A DNA stretch of 19,324 nt from CAZSAL01 sp964604825 (GCA_964604825.1 CAZSAL010000050.1:1-19324); one strand, 5' to 3'; shown: positions 7,525-14,914, counted from the first letter of the stretch. Numbers and translations: made by a program. Notes: generated by a model not told the origin, from the letters alone.

Positions 7525-8252
7525 TGGGATAACTGGCGCAGCCTTTCATGGTTCCGGTAAATCTTCTGGTTATCGCGGTCTAATTTCTGGAAATAATCAA
7601 CGATGCCGGCTGATATCGCCTGGGAGACGCGCGACTGGAAAGCATCAAGCCCGAGGTCTTTTCCTTCCTGTTTGTTTGACAGAAGCCCCAACTCCAGAAG
7701 AACCGTTGGCATCTGCGAGGTTACGCTCACGAAGCTCCGCCGGTGAACGCCGTTGTCGCGGTGTTCCTGGCCGATCGCCGCGATCATGGAGCGGTGAATC
7801 CTGCGCGCAAGCGGGCGGCTGCCCCAGCGGAAATAATAAGTGGTGAACCCTTTATAATGCCGGTCGCGGTTCCAGTCGCAGTGGATCCGCACGTAAGCCT
7901 CGGCTCCAAGACTGTTCGCAAAGATTGCCCGTGAACGGTTATCCCAGGTGCGCTGCGCTCCGTAGCGCCAGGGGTTGGTTATAGTGCGGGTCATATAAAC
8001 TTTGGCGCCCTGTGCTTCCAGCAGGTTCCGCAGTTTATCTGCGACGCTGAGGTTCGCGTCGCGCTCATAAACTCCGCGTTTGGCGCGGGCGCCCGGATTG
8101 ATGATAAACCCGGCTTCATTTTTTGTGGCATGACCGGGGTCAATGACAATGACATGCCCAGCCAGAGGCATGGGAACGTCGGCCTCGGGCGCTGCGCTCA
8201 GAAGGAAGCTAAGAACTCCCGCAAAACAGATAACGGAACATTTACGGGACAA
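7521..8252 (-). CDS. N-acetylmuramoyl-L-alanine amidase (Amidase_3), secreted
   Basis: This zinc enzyme cuts the bond between muramic acid and the peptide stem of peptidoglycan, as in AmiA/AmiC or CwlM relatives. The 243-residue product has an N-terminal signal peptide (residues 1 to about 24) and then the catalytic domain. Visible zinc ligands are H41 in VIDPGHA, E63 in YERDANL and H124 in RIHCDW, with catalytic E187 in LLELGLLSN. There is no AMIN or SPOR domain. The start overlaps the end of the preceding gene by 11 bases and the stop overlaps the mnmG start by four, so it belongs to the same transcription unit. Confidence 0.93.
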   Translation of the reverse strand: MSRKCSVICFAGVLSFLLSAAPEADVPMPLAGHVIVIDPGHATKNEAGFIINPGARAKRGVYERDANLSVADKLRNLLEAQGAKVYMTRTITNPWRYGAQRTWDNRSRAIFANSLGAEAYVRIHCDWNRDRHYKGFTTYYFRWGSRPLARRIHRSMIAAIGQEHRDNGVHRRSFVSVTSQMPTVLLELGLLSNKQEGKDLGLDAFQSRVSQAISAGIVDYFQKLDRDNQKIYRNHERLRQLSQ

Positions 8253-8655
8253 GGTACACGTAATCGCCGCGCCGAACCTTATCGTTCACTTTGATCCCAA
8301 CCGAAGACTTTGCCGGCGCTTTGTTAACCGGCTGGTGGTTTATCTGCATGGAGTCGACGGCCTGTTCCAGATTTGTCGTATGGCCAAGGATATGGAGTTT
8401 CGCTCCTTTTGCCAGGGATCCGTTCAAAGTCAGCGCAATGACATTGATGTGGGAAAAGAAATCCTCCACCCGGCCCAGAAGCTTGCCGTTTGCCGGCGGG
8501 GGAACGATGGTCTTCGGCGCCGCTGCCGGCTTGCGCGCTTGTTTTTTCGCGGCCTTTTTGGTTTTTTTGACGGCCTTTTTAGCCGGCCTCTTTTTAAGCG
8601 CGGATTTTTTCTTCGCGGTCTTTTTAGCTTTGGCTGCAGTCTTTTTCTTTTTCAT
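8242..8655 (-). CDS. EF-Tu domain II-like beta-barrel protein with Lys-rich N-terminal tail
   Basis: The C-terminal 80 residues (about 57-137: GKLLGRVEDFFSHI, LAKGAKLHILGHTT, DSMQINHQPV, VGIKVNDKVRRGDYVYLV) match the small stand-alone proteins annotated as translation elongation factor-like, which share the EF-Tu/IF2 domain II fold and also occur at the end of U32 peptidases. Residues 2-48 are about half lysine or arginine in KKTAKK/AKKA blocks, resembling histone H1 tails. The ATG at 8655 has AGGAG about nine bases upstream, so the longer in-frame start at 8754, which would run back into the CDF gene, is rejected. Length is 137 residues. Function is unknown; nucleic acid binding by the tail is inferred. 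Confidence 0.75.
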   Translation of the reverse strand: MKKKKTAAKAKKTAKKKSALKKRPAKKAVKKTKKAAKKQARKPAAAPKTIVPPPANGKLLGRVEDFFSHINVIALTLNGSLAKGAKLHILGHTTNLEQAVDSMQINHQPVNKAPAKSSVGIKVNDKVRRGDYVYLVP

Positions 8656-8683
8656 GGTCGAGAGGCTCCTTTTTATCCTGACC

Positions 8684-9580
8684 CTACACCGGCGATTCTT
8701 CGGCAGGGGGCCAGGCTTTAGACTCCACCTGAATGGTACTGTGGGATATGCCAAAACGTTCCCTGAGCATGCGTCCGATTTTATCCAGTATTTCTCTCTG
8801 CCGCGGCATGCTGCCGTCGGCTATCAGCACATGCCCGGAAAGCGAATTAAAGTGGGAGCATATGCTCCAGACATGCAGGTCGTGAACCGACACGACCCCT
8901 TCCGTCCGTAGAATTCCTTTTTCCACCAGGGCAACGTCGATGCCGTGGGGGACTCCCTCAAGAAGAGTATTGAACGCTTCCCGCAAAAGATGTCCCGCCG
9001 CCAGTAGAATAAGGAAGGCAATGGTGCAGCTTACGACCGTATCAATGCGCTGCGATCCGGTCCACAGCATCAGGCCTGCCGCGATGATGACCGCCAGCGT
9101 GTTCATGGCGTCTCCGAGGATATGCAGAAAAGCGCCTCGGATATTAATGTCGCCGCGCGAGTGCGGCATGAAAATTTTAGCCACAATCAGATTCAGGATC
9201 AAACCAATTGCGGCGAAAGCAAGCAGTGAGCGGCTGTCTACCGGTTTAGGATGCCGCCATCGTCCGATCGCCGCGTAAAAAATTGCGAGTGCAACGGCGA
9301 ATACCATCACCCCGTTCAAAAAAGCCGCAAACACTTCCATCCGGTGCAGCCCAAACGTCCGCCGGTCGCTTGCCGGGCGCTGCGCCAGAATAATGGCGAT
9401 AAGGCTTGCGACCAGAGCCCATGCGTCTATGAATACATGCCAGGCATCCGACATGAGCGCCAGCGAATGTGTCCAAAGACCGCCGCAAAATTCAATTAAA
9501 AATATGCAGATAGTCAGTCCCAGAGCTATTTTAAGAATACGGCTTGAATGTTCAGCCGGATGTCTATGTGAATGTTTCAT
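8684..9580 (-). CDS. Cation diffusion facilitator transporter (CzcD/ZnT-like)
   Basis: CDF proteins export Zn2+, Co2+ or similar ions in exchange for protons. The 298-residue product starts with a His-rich segment (MKHSHRHPAEH), then six membrane helices. The transport site is visible: D45 with H48 and D52 in helix 2 (SDAWHVFIDAW) and H153 with D157 in helix 5 (HILGDAMNTLAV). The cytoplasmic domain carries HDLHVWSICSHFNSLSGHV. The H-x3-D pairs favour zinc (family knowledge). It is the first gene of the minus-strand run; no Shine-Dalgarno is evident and an inverted repeat lies directly upstream. Confidence 0.93.
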   Translation of the reverse strand: MKHSHRHPAEHSSRILKIALGLTICIFLIEFCGGLWTHSLALMSDAWHVFIDAWALVASLIAIILAQRPASDRRTFGLHRMEVFAAFLNGVMVFAVALAIFYAAIGRWRHPKPVDSRSLLAFAAIGLILNLIVAKIFMPHSRGDINIRGAFLHILGDAMNTLAVIIAAGLMLWTGSQRIDTVVSCTIAFLILLAAGHLLREAFNTLLEGVPHGIDVALVEKGILRTEGVVSVHDLHVWSICSHFNSLSGHVLIADGSMPRQREILDKIGRMLRERFGISHSTIQVESKAWPPAEESPV

Positions 9581-9583
9581 ATA

Positions 9584-9603
9584 AAAGGTTACACTGAACC
9601 TTT
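9584..9603. promoter_or_regulatory. Inverted repeat upstream of the CDF gene (possible operator)
   Basis: AAAGGTT-ACACTG-AACCTTT, perfect seven-base arms, begins three bases upstream of the CDF start codon. A possible minus-strand -10 (TAGGAT) overlaps its distal side. It could be a metalloregulator operator or an mRNA hairpin over the start. No regulator gene is in the window. Confidence 0.35.
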
Positions 9604-9640
9604 ATCCTACTTTTTCCAATTTGGAGGGCGCAATTAAGGT

Positions 9641-9670
9641 TTCCGGCAAGCACCGATGATTTCCTATAAT
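9641..9670 (+). promoter_or_regulatory. Possible rpmH operon promoter
   Basis: A perfect TATAAT (9665-9670) lies 68 bases before rpmH, with only a weak -35 (TTCCGG at 9641-9646, 18-base spacer). Position at the divergent switch before a ribosomal operon supports it. Confidence 0.4.
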
Positions 9671-9678
9671 CCCTTCTG

Positions 9679-9719
9679 TTATGTCCTTCGACTTCGCTCA
9701 GGACAATGGTGAGCGGAGA
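9679..9719. repeat. Dispersed repeat (family B) in the rpmH leader
   Basis: TGTCCT (9682-9687) pairs with AGGACA (9700-9705) around TTCGACTTCGCT, followed by ATGGTGAGCGGAG. This is the well-known dispersed palindrome type whose minus-strand translation reads VLSEVEG. It lies between the putative -10 and the rpmH start, so it would be transcribed as part of the leader. Confidence 0.65.
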
Positions 9720-9737
9720 GATTAATGGAGTTGGAAC

Positions 9738-9878
9738 ATGCCAAAAAGAACTTATCAACCTAATGTGCGGCATCGCGCTAAAGTGCACGGTTTCCGCGCC
9801 AAAATGAAAACTGCCGGCGGGCGCCGGGTGCTTAAGAGCCGGCGGCAAAAAGGCCGCTGGCGCCTTACCCCTAAATAA
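9738..9878 (+). CDS. rpmH: 50S ribosomal protein bL34
   Basis: A 46-residue basic protein starting MPKRTYQPNVRHRAKVHGFR, with AKMKTAGGRRVLKSRRQKGR, the bL34 signature; it is a structural protein of the large ribosomal subunit. GGAG about ten bases upstream serves as ribosome binding site. The C-terminus (WRLTPK) is slightly longer than the common RLTV/RLSA ending. It heads the classical rpmH-rnpA-yidD-yidC-mnmE order. Confidence 0.98.
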   Translation: MPKRTYQPNVRHRAKVHGFRAKMKTAGGRRVLKSRRQKGRWRLTPK

Positions 9879-9882
9879 GTCA

Positions 9883-9946
9883 CCTCAAACCTCAGACCTC
9901 AAAAATTAAAGATAACTCTTTGCTTTTTGAGGCTAAAGGTTTGAGG
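9883..9946 (+). repeat. Large hairpin between rpmH and rnpA
   Basis: The 23-base arms 9883-9905 and 9924-9946 (CCTCAAACCT... against ...AGGTTTGAGG) pair at 19 of 23 positions, with an 18-base loop. The right arm ends in the GAGG that serves as the rnpA Shine-Dalgarno, so folding would hide it. It may be a fourth dispersed palindrome, an attenuator, or both. Confidence 0.6.
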
Positions 9947-9955
9947 TATCTGTTT

Positions 9956-10318
9956 ATGGATCAGCGGCTCACTTGGGAAAACCGTCTTCACAGTCGTCGG
10001 GATTTTACCGCGGTTTATTCTCTTGGGCGCCGTTTTCAGCAGGGCGCTTTGTCCATGTGGGTCTACCGCAGGCCGGATTCATCCAGGCCACGTCTGGGAA
10101 TGGCAATTCCTACGGCGTTTGGCAATGCTGTGAAACGAAACCGGATGAAGCGGCTGCTCCGCGAAGCCTTCCGGCTTCACAAGAACACGCTGCCGCCGGA
10201 CGTTGACCTTGTTTTTGGGGCGAGGCGGGTTCCCGTGGTTCCTCTGCGCTACAGTAACGTCTGGCCGCTTGTCAAAAATTTATGGGAAAAAGCGCAATTA
10301 GTTTCACGAGAAGATTGA
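9956..10318 (+). CDS. rnpA: Ribonuclease P protein component RnpA
   Basis: RnpA is the protein cofactor of RNase P, which matures tRNA 5' ends. From ATG at 9956 (GAGG at 9943-9946) the product is 120 residues: ENRLHSRRDFTAVYSLGRRF (8-27), then GNAVKRNRMKRLLREAFR (56-73), the RNR motif. An earlier in-frame ATG at 9920 would begin inside the hairpin and adds residues without homology. The usual SKK before GNAV is replaced by PTAF. The end overlaps yidD by 37 bases. Confidence 0.95.
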   Translation: MDQRLTWENRLHSRRDFTAVYSLGRRFQQGALSMWVYRRPDSSRPRLGMAIPTAFGNAVKRNRMKRLLREAFRLHKNTLPPDVDLVFGARRVPVVPLRYSNVWPLVKNLWEKAQLVSRED

Positions 10319-10497
10319 TACGCGCGTATCAGATGTTCACATCATGCATGCCCGCGCGCTGCCGGTTTGCGCCTTCCTGCTCGCAGTATATGATTGACGC
10401 GCTTGAGCGTAGAGGTTTCTGGAAAGGGCTGGCTGCAGGACTGCTGCGGCTCGGGAAATGTCATCCGCTGCATTCCGGCGGCTACGACCCCGTTTAA
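10282..10497 (+). CDS. yidD: Membrane protein insertion efficiency factor YidD
   Basis: YidD is a small membrane-associated protein that aids YidC-dependent insertion. The 71-residue product contains the family signature CRFAPSCSQYMIDALERRG (46-64 region) and ends CHPLHSGGYDPV. It overlaps rnpA in another frame and lies 12 bases before yidC, the standard arrangement. No clear ribosome binding site is seen, so coupled translation with rnpA is likely. Confidence 0.95.
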   Translation: MGKSAISFTRRLIRAYQMFTSCMPARCRFAPSCSQYMIDALERRGFWKGLAAGLLRLGKCHPLHSGGYDPV

Positions 10498-10509
10498 CAA
10501 AGGATTTAT

Positions 10510-12012
10510 ATGGACAACAAAAACATGATTTTGGCAATCCTGCTTTCAATGGGATTTCTACTTATCTGGTCGATTTTCGTAACTCCGCGCTTCGCGCCGC
10601 CGCGGCCGCCGGAACAGGCGATGACGGAACAAGCCCCGGCAAGCGCCGCCGCACCCACCCTGCCTCAGAAAGAGGCGGAATTTCAAAATATTCCGCCGGA
10701 ACTGTCCAGGGATGTGACAGTCACTGATCACGATACCGAGATTACGGCTACCGCCAAAGGAGCCGCTGTCCGCCACTGGATTATCAAGACGAAAGGCAAA
10801 GAAATCGATCTTGTGCTGAATCCGGATGCGCCGCTTCTGCCCCTGGCTTCGTTTCCCAATGTGACTTTTTCTCCTTCGGTTTCCGGTCGGCAGGTGCAAT
10901 GGACAGGGTTTTTGCCAAATGGTTTGCGAATGACGAAAACGCTGAGCCTCAGCGATTCTAATTTCCTTCAGGATCTTAGCTTCCGCTTTGAAAACCGCAC
11001 GGGTCAGCCTGTGGAACTCAGCGATTTCTCTTTTGGCTGGGGCCCGGGGATCGGAGCTCCACCCGAGGAACGGAAGGAAAACAACCGTCTGATCCGCGCT
11101 CTTTCCCTTGGGAATATAAAAATGCACCCGCTTAAAGCGGGGGAATCCATTCAACCGGCACGCTGGTTCGGCATGGATAACCGCTATTTTCTCGTAGCGT
11201 TCATTCCCGATTCCGTTGTTGGTACGCAGCTGAATGTGACGGGTTCCAAGGAAGAAACTGCGATTCAGGCCGCTCAGACGCTCACCATCCCCGCGCACGG
11301 TCAAACGCTGATTCATTACGGCCTGTACGCCGGCCCAAAGGGCTATACCTACCTGCGGCAATACGGCAAGGGTCTGGAAGAAGGCGTTGATTTCGGTTTG
11401 TTCAGCTGGCTTGGAAAACTTATTCTCCGCGCGATTTACCGTCTGCAGCGCATGACAGGCAATTACGGCTGGGCCATAGTGATTTTAACCGTCATTCTTC
11501 AAGTCCTGTTTATGCCGCTGACCATGAAAAGTTTTAAAGCCACCATGGCGATGAAAAAACTTCAGCCCCAGATCGCTGTTCTTCAGAAGCAGTATAAAAG
11601 CGACCCGAAACGCCTTAATGTCGAGATGATGAATCTCTATAAAAAGTCGGGCACCAATCCCTTTGGCGGATGCCTGCCCATGCTGCTTCAGCTGCCGATC
11701 TTCTGGGCCCTTTTTACGACTTTGCGCAACGCTTACGAGCTGCGGGGCGCGCCGTGGATCTTCTGGATACGCGACTTATCCGCGGCGGATCCGCTGCATA
11801 TACTGCCGATTACGATGGGCATCGCCATGTTTTTCCAGCAGCGCATGGCAGGCGCCGTGACGGACCCGACGCAGCGGCAGATGATGTATGTCATGCCGAT
11901 CATGTTTACCGTGATGTTTTTCAATTTCCCGTCAGGCCTGGTGCTCTACTGGTTCGTCAATAACCTGTTGACCATGGCCTTCCAATGGAATTTCCAAAGA
12001 CGGCATCCATAA
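10510..12012 (+). CDS. yidC: Membrane protein insertase YidC
   Basis: YidC/Oxa1 insertases place proteins into the inner membrane, alone or with SecYEG. The 500-residue product has an N-terminal helix (about 6-24), a long periplasmic beta domain (about 55-290) as in diderm bacteria, and the conserved core from about 300: NYGWAIVILTVILQVLFMPL, MAMKKLQPQIAVLQKQY, NPFGGCLPMLLQLPIFWALF, and a final helix FPSGLVLYWFVNNLLTMAFQ. The charged groove residue appears to be Lys in the AMKKLQP region. AAGGA lies six bases before the ATG. The 3' end overlaps mnmE by 28 bases. Confidence 0.97.
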   Translation: MDNKNMILAILLSMGFLLIWSIFVTPRFAPPRPPEQAMTEQAPASAAAPTLPQKEAEFQNIPPELSRDVTVTDHDTEITATAKGAAVRHWIIKTKGKEIDLVLNPDAPLLPLASFPNVTFSPSVSGRQVQWTGFLPNGLRMTKTLSLSDSNFLQDLSFRFENRTGQPVELSDFSFGWGPGIGAPPEERKENNRLIRALSLGNIKMHPLKAGESIQPARWFGMDNRYFLVAFIPDSVVGTQLNVTGSKEETAIQAAQTLTIPAHGQTLIHYGLYAGPKGYTYLRQYGKGLEEGVDFGLFSWLGKLILRAIYRLQRMTGNYGWAIVILTVILQVLFMPLTMKSFKATMAMKKLQPQIAVLQKQYKSDPKRLNVEMMNLYKKSGTNPFGGCLPMLLQLPIFWALFTTLRNAYELRGAPWIFWIRDLSAADPLHILPITMGIAMFFQQRMAGAVTDPTQRQMMYVMPIMFTVMFFNFPSGLVLYWFVNNLLTMAFQWNFQRRHP

Positions 12013-13376
12013 CGGACACTATTGCCGCGATTGCCACGCCCCTGGGGGAAAGCGCTCTCGGCATTGTCCGTCTCAGCGGTTCCCGGGCCATCGGAGTAGT
12101 CCAGTCCTTTTTTGAAACAGATTCATCCCTCCTGGAAGCCCGGACGCAAACCTGCCATGTCGGACGCCTGCGGGACAAGGAACTCATTGATGAAGCGGTA
12201 ATAACGATTTTCCGCGCGCCCGGAAGTTATACCGGCGAAGACATGGTGGAAATTTCCGCTCATGGAAATCCTTTGGTCCTCCAGAAGATCCTTTCCGTCT
12301 GCCTTCGCAACGGCGCAAGAATCGCCAGGCCGGGCGAGTTCACAGAGCGCGCTTTCCTGAACGGGAAAATCGATCTTACCCAGGCGGAAGCCGTGGTAGA
12401 TCTGATTCACGCCAAGACTTCCAAAGCTCAAGCCGCCGCCCTGCGCCAGCTGGAAGGCCGTCTGGCTGAAAAGGTGCGGCACCTGCGCGACCAGCTTCTG
12501 CCGGTTCTGGCGCATATCGAAGTGGGGCTTGATCATTCCGATGAAGACCACGATTTCATGCCCCGCGCCCAGCTCGTGGAAAAATGCGGAGAAGTACGCA
12601 TGGAAGTGGAAACGATTCTGCGATCCGCCCGTGTATCGAGGGTTTTGCGGGAAGGCGCGCGCGTGGCGCTGGTGGGCAGGCCCAATGTCGGCAAGTCCAG
12701 CCTGATGAACGCGCTTTTGAAGACCGAACGCGCTATTGTGACTCCGATCGCGGGAACCACGCGGGATACTATCGAAGAAACTCTGGATTGGGAAGGCATT
12801 CCCGTTGTACTGGTAGACACTGCGGGAATAAGGCGGGACACGGCTGACCCGGTTGAATACCTCAGCATGGACCGCACGCGCCAGGCGATTAAGGATGCGG
12901 ACCTTGTTATCGCCCTGATTGACAGCAGCGAACCCCTCCGCCCGGACGACGGCGAGCTGATAACGCTTTGTAAATCCGCGGAGCATCTCTGGGCGCTGAC
13001 CAAAAGCGACCTGCCCCAGCGCCTGGATTTGTCGGTTGTTCCTGAATTTCTGGAAGGGAATATGCCTTTATCGATTTCATCCGTGACTGGAGCGGGATTT
13101 GAGCGGCTGATCGCTCTGGTAAAGGAAAAAATTCTGGGTGAAAAAGCGTTGAACGCGGAAGCGGAGTGGCTGATCAACACACGGCATCAGGACGCGCTTA
13201 ACAGAGTGCGGGAATCGCTTTTCTCTGCGGAAAACGCGGCATCGGCGGAAGCGTTTGAAGAGTGCGTGGCGTTTGAACTTAAGAACGCCCTTCACGCGCT
13301 TGGCGAAATGATCGGCGAGACTACTACCGAAGATTTGCTGGAACAGATTTTTTCCCAGTTTTGTATAGGAAAATGA
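11985..13376 (+). CDS. mnmE: tRNA modification GTPase MnmE (TrmE)
   Basis: MnmE is the GTPase partner of MnmG in wobble-uridine modification. The 463-residue product has the THF-binding N-terminal domain (DTIAAIATPLGESALGIVRLSG, GEFTERAFLNGKIDLTQAEAV), the G domain with Walker A GRPNVGKSS (231-239), TTRD (258-261) and DTAG (278-281), and the C-terminal FCIGK whose cysteine is conserved. The G4 motif is TKSD (339-342) instead of NKxD. It begins inside the yidC 3' end without a clear ribosome binding site, implying translational coupling. Confidence 0.97.
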   Translation: MEFPKTASITDTIAAIATPLGESALGIVRLSGSRAIGVVQSFFETDSSLLEARTQTCHVGRLRDKELIDEAVITIFRAPGSYTGEDMVEISAHGNPLVLQKILSVCLRNGARIARPGEFTERAFLNGKIDLTQAEAVVDLIHAKTSKAQAAALRQLEGRLAEKVRHLRDQLLPVLAHIEVGLDHSDEDHDFMPRAQLVEKCGEVRMEVETILRSARVSRVLREGARVALVGRPNVGKSSLMNALLKTERAIVTPIAGTTRDTIEETLDWEGIPVVLVDTAGIRRDTADPVEYLSMDRTRQAIKDADLVIALIDSSEPLRPDDGELITLCKSAEHLWALTKSDLPQRLDLSVVPEFLEGNMPLSISSVTGAGFERLIALVKEKILGEKALNAEAEWLINTRHQDALNRVRESLFSAENAASAEAFEECVAFELKNALHALGEMIGETTTEDLLEQIFSQFCIGK

Positions 13377-13380
13377 AGGC

Positions 13381-13506
13381 TGTCATTGCGAGAGGCAGCT
13401 TCCTTGATATCATTAGGAAAGCTGACTCGTGGCAATCTCAGATGTGGAGCGGCGGAGATCGCCACGTCGTTCACTTGCTTCGCGATGTTCACTCCTCGCG
13501 ATGACA
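13381..13506. repeat. Nested dispersed palindrome (family C) between mnmE and tautomerase
   Basis: The ends TGTCATTGCGAG (13381-13392) and CTCGCGATGACA (13495-13506) pair at 11 of 12 positions. Inside, CGTGGCAATCTC (13428-13439) pairs with GAGATCGCCACG (13455-13466), and AGCTTCCT pairs with AGGAAAGCT (about 13397-13422). This is the common TGTCATTGCGAG...GCAATGACA dispersed element. It fills the whole gap up to the tautomerase ribosome binding site. Confidence 0.85.
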
Positions 13507-13523
13507 TATACTAGGAGGTGTCC

Positions 13524-13700
13524 ATGCCTTTTGTTCGCATTTCGATGTTCCCACGTCCGCAGCAGGTGAAGAAGGCTCTGGCCAAAGAACTTACAGAAGT
13601 TATAAGTAAGCATTGCCAGGTTCCAGCGGAAGCAACCTGGATCGTTTTTGAGGATGTTGAGAAAGACCACTGGGCAATGGGGGGAGAACTTAAAGGCTAG
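13524..13700 (+). CDS. 4-oxalocrotonate tautomerase family protein
   Basis: A 58-residue protein MPFVRISMFPRPQQ... whose Pro2 becomes the N-terminal catalytic proline after Met removal, the hallmark of the family, which catalyses keto-enol tautomerisation. WIVFEDVEKDHWAMGGEL is the typical C-terminal half. The ATG is chosen over a GTG six bases earlier because AGGAGG (13513-13518) is correctly spaced and because only this start exposes Pro. The substrate is unknown; no aromatic degradation genes are nearby. Confidence 0.88.
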   Translation: MPFVRISMFPRPQQVKKALAKELTEVISKHCQVPAEATWIVFEDVEKDHWAMGGELKG

Positions 13701-13717
13701 GCCGCTTACTCACTTAT

Positions 13718-14818
13718 ATGTTAATTGGAATTCCCAAAGAAATTAAAGAAAGCGAGTACCGCGTGGGCCTGATTCCGGACGGTGCAGCAGCGCTGGTCAA
13801 GGCCGGTCATTCCGTGCGCGTGCAGAAAGGCGCAGGAGAGGCTGCGGGTTATTCTGATGCAGAATATCGCAAAAACGGTGCGCGAATTGTATCTCGCGCG
13901 GCGGAGGCCTGGAACGCGGACCTGGTTGTCAAAGTCAAGGAACCGCTTGCGCCTGAATATGCCTGTCTGCGCGCGGGACAGATGCTTTTTACATTCCTGC
14001 ATTTGGCCCCCAATCCGGTTCTCGTCAAAAATCTGTTAAGGAAAAAGGTAACCGCGATCGGTTACGAAACCGTGGAGGATAACGGCCGCCTCCCCATACT
14101 CGAGCCGATGTCCGAGATCGCGGGCAGAATATCTGCGCTTGTGGGCGCTTATTATCAGGCCAATCCCCAGGGCGGACGAGGCGTTCTGTTTGGCGGAATG
14201 CCGGGGGTTCTTCCCGCGCATGTGGTAGTTCTGGGAGGCGGCACTGTGGGAGAAAATGCCGCGCGCGTGGCAGCGGGAATGGGCTCGCGCGTGACGGTGC
14301 TTGAGCGCAGAATGGAGCGCATGCGTTATCTCGATGAAATCATGCCTTCGAACGTGTCTACGGAAAACGCCACATCGGAAGCCATCGAGGAAGCGGTGAT
14401 TTCCGCTGATATAGTGATCGGCGCGGTGCATATTCCCGGTTCGAAAACACCCAAACTCATAACCCGCCCCATGGTCCGCCGCATGAGACCGCGCAGCGTA
14501 ATAGTGGATATAGACCAGGGAGGTTCCTGCGAAACATCCAGGCCGACCAGCCATTCCAACCCCACCTTCCTGGCTGAGGGCGTTCTCCATTACTGCGTAC
14601 CGAACATGCCGGGAGCTTACGGCCGGACCTCTACCCAGGCGCTGCTCAATGCCACATTCTCATACGTTAAGATTCTTGCACAGAAACCGCTTCGGTCAAT
14701 TCTAGAAGAGGCCCCGGGATTGGCAAAAGGCATACAGTGCTTCGCCGGCCATTTAGTCTGCGCTCCTGTTGGGAATGCGCAAAAAATCCCGGTTGTTTCT
14801 CTGGAATCGCTGGTTTAA
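13718..14818 (+). CDS. ald: Alanine dehydrogenase
   Basis: Ald interconverts L-alanine and pyruvate plus ammonia with NAD(H). The 366-residue product begins MLIGIPKEIKESEYRVGL. It has substrate-binding Lys74 (VKVKEP), His95 (FTFLHLAP), the NAD loop VLGGGTVGENAA (171-182) and the catalytic Asp266 in VDIDQGG, with SCETSRPTSHSNPTF and NMPGAYGRTSTQAL after it. The stretch before DQGG is two residues shorter than usual (VDIDQGG versus VDVAxDQGG). No Shine-Dalgarno is obvious. It follows the tautomerase by 17 bases. Confidence 0.95.
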   Translation: MLIGIPKEIKESEYRVGLIPDGAAALVKAGHSVRVQKGAGEAAGYSDAEYRKNGARIVSRAAEAWNADLVVKVKEPLAPEYACLRAGQMLFTFLHLAPNPVLVKNLLRKKVTAIGYETVEDNGRLPILEPMSEIAGRISALVGAYYQANPQGGRGVLFGGMPGVLPAHVVVLGGGTVGENAARVAAGMGSRVTVLERRMERMRYLDEIMPSNVSTENATSEAIEEAVISADIVIGAVHIPGSKTPKLITRPMVRRMRPRSVIVDIDQGGSCETSRPTSHSNPTFLAEGVLHYCVPNMPGAYGRTSTQALLNATFSYVKILAQKPLRSILEEAPGLAKGIQCFAGHLVCAPVGNAQKIPVVSLESLV

Positions 14819-14914
14819 AAGATACCCGCCGCCCTTCGCGGGCCTGGGCCTTCATTATCCCGATCATTGCACCGTCGCAATTGTTTAGAGAATTTAACAG
14901 ATCATTTATGGGTC

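Noticed and set aside
8656..8754. Longer start for the EF-Tu domain II-like protein
   Set aside because: It would overlap the CDF 3' end by 71 bases and lacks the good AGGAG seen before the ATG at 8655.
9564..9848. Minus-strand 94-codon open frame across rpmH
   Set aside because: It lies antisense to bL34 and includes the dispersed repeat (VLSEVEG); no homology or start signals.
12123..12986. Long antisense open frames opposite mnmE, mnmG and yidC
   Set aside because: They mirror conserved genes in GC-rich codons and have no recognisable domains or start signals.
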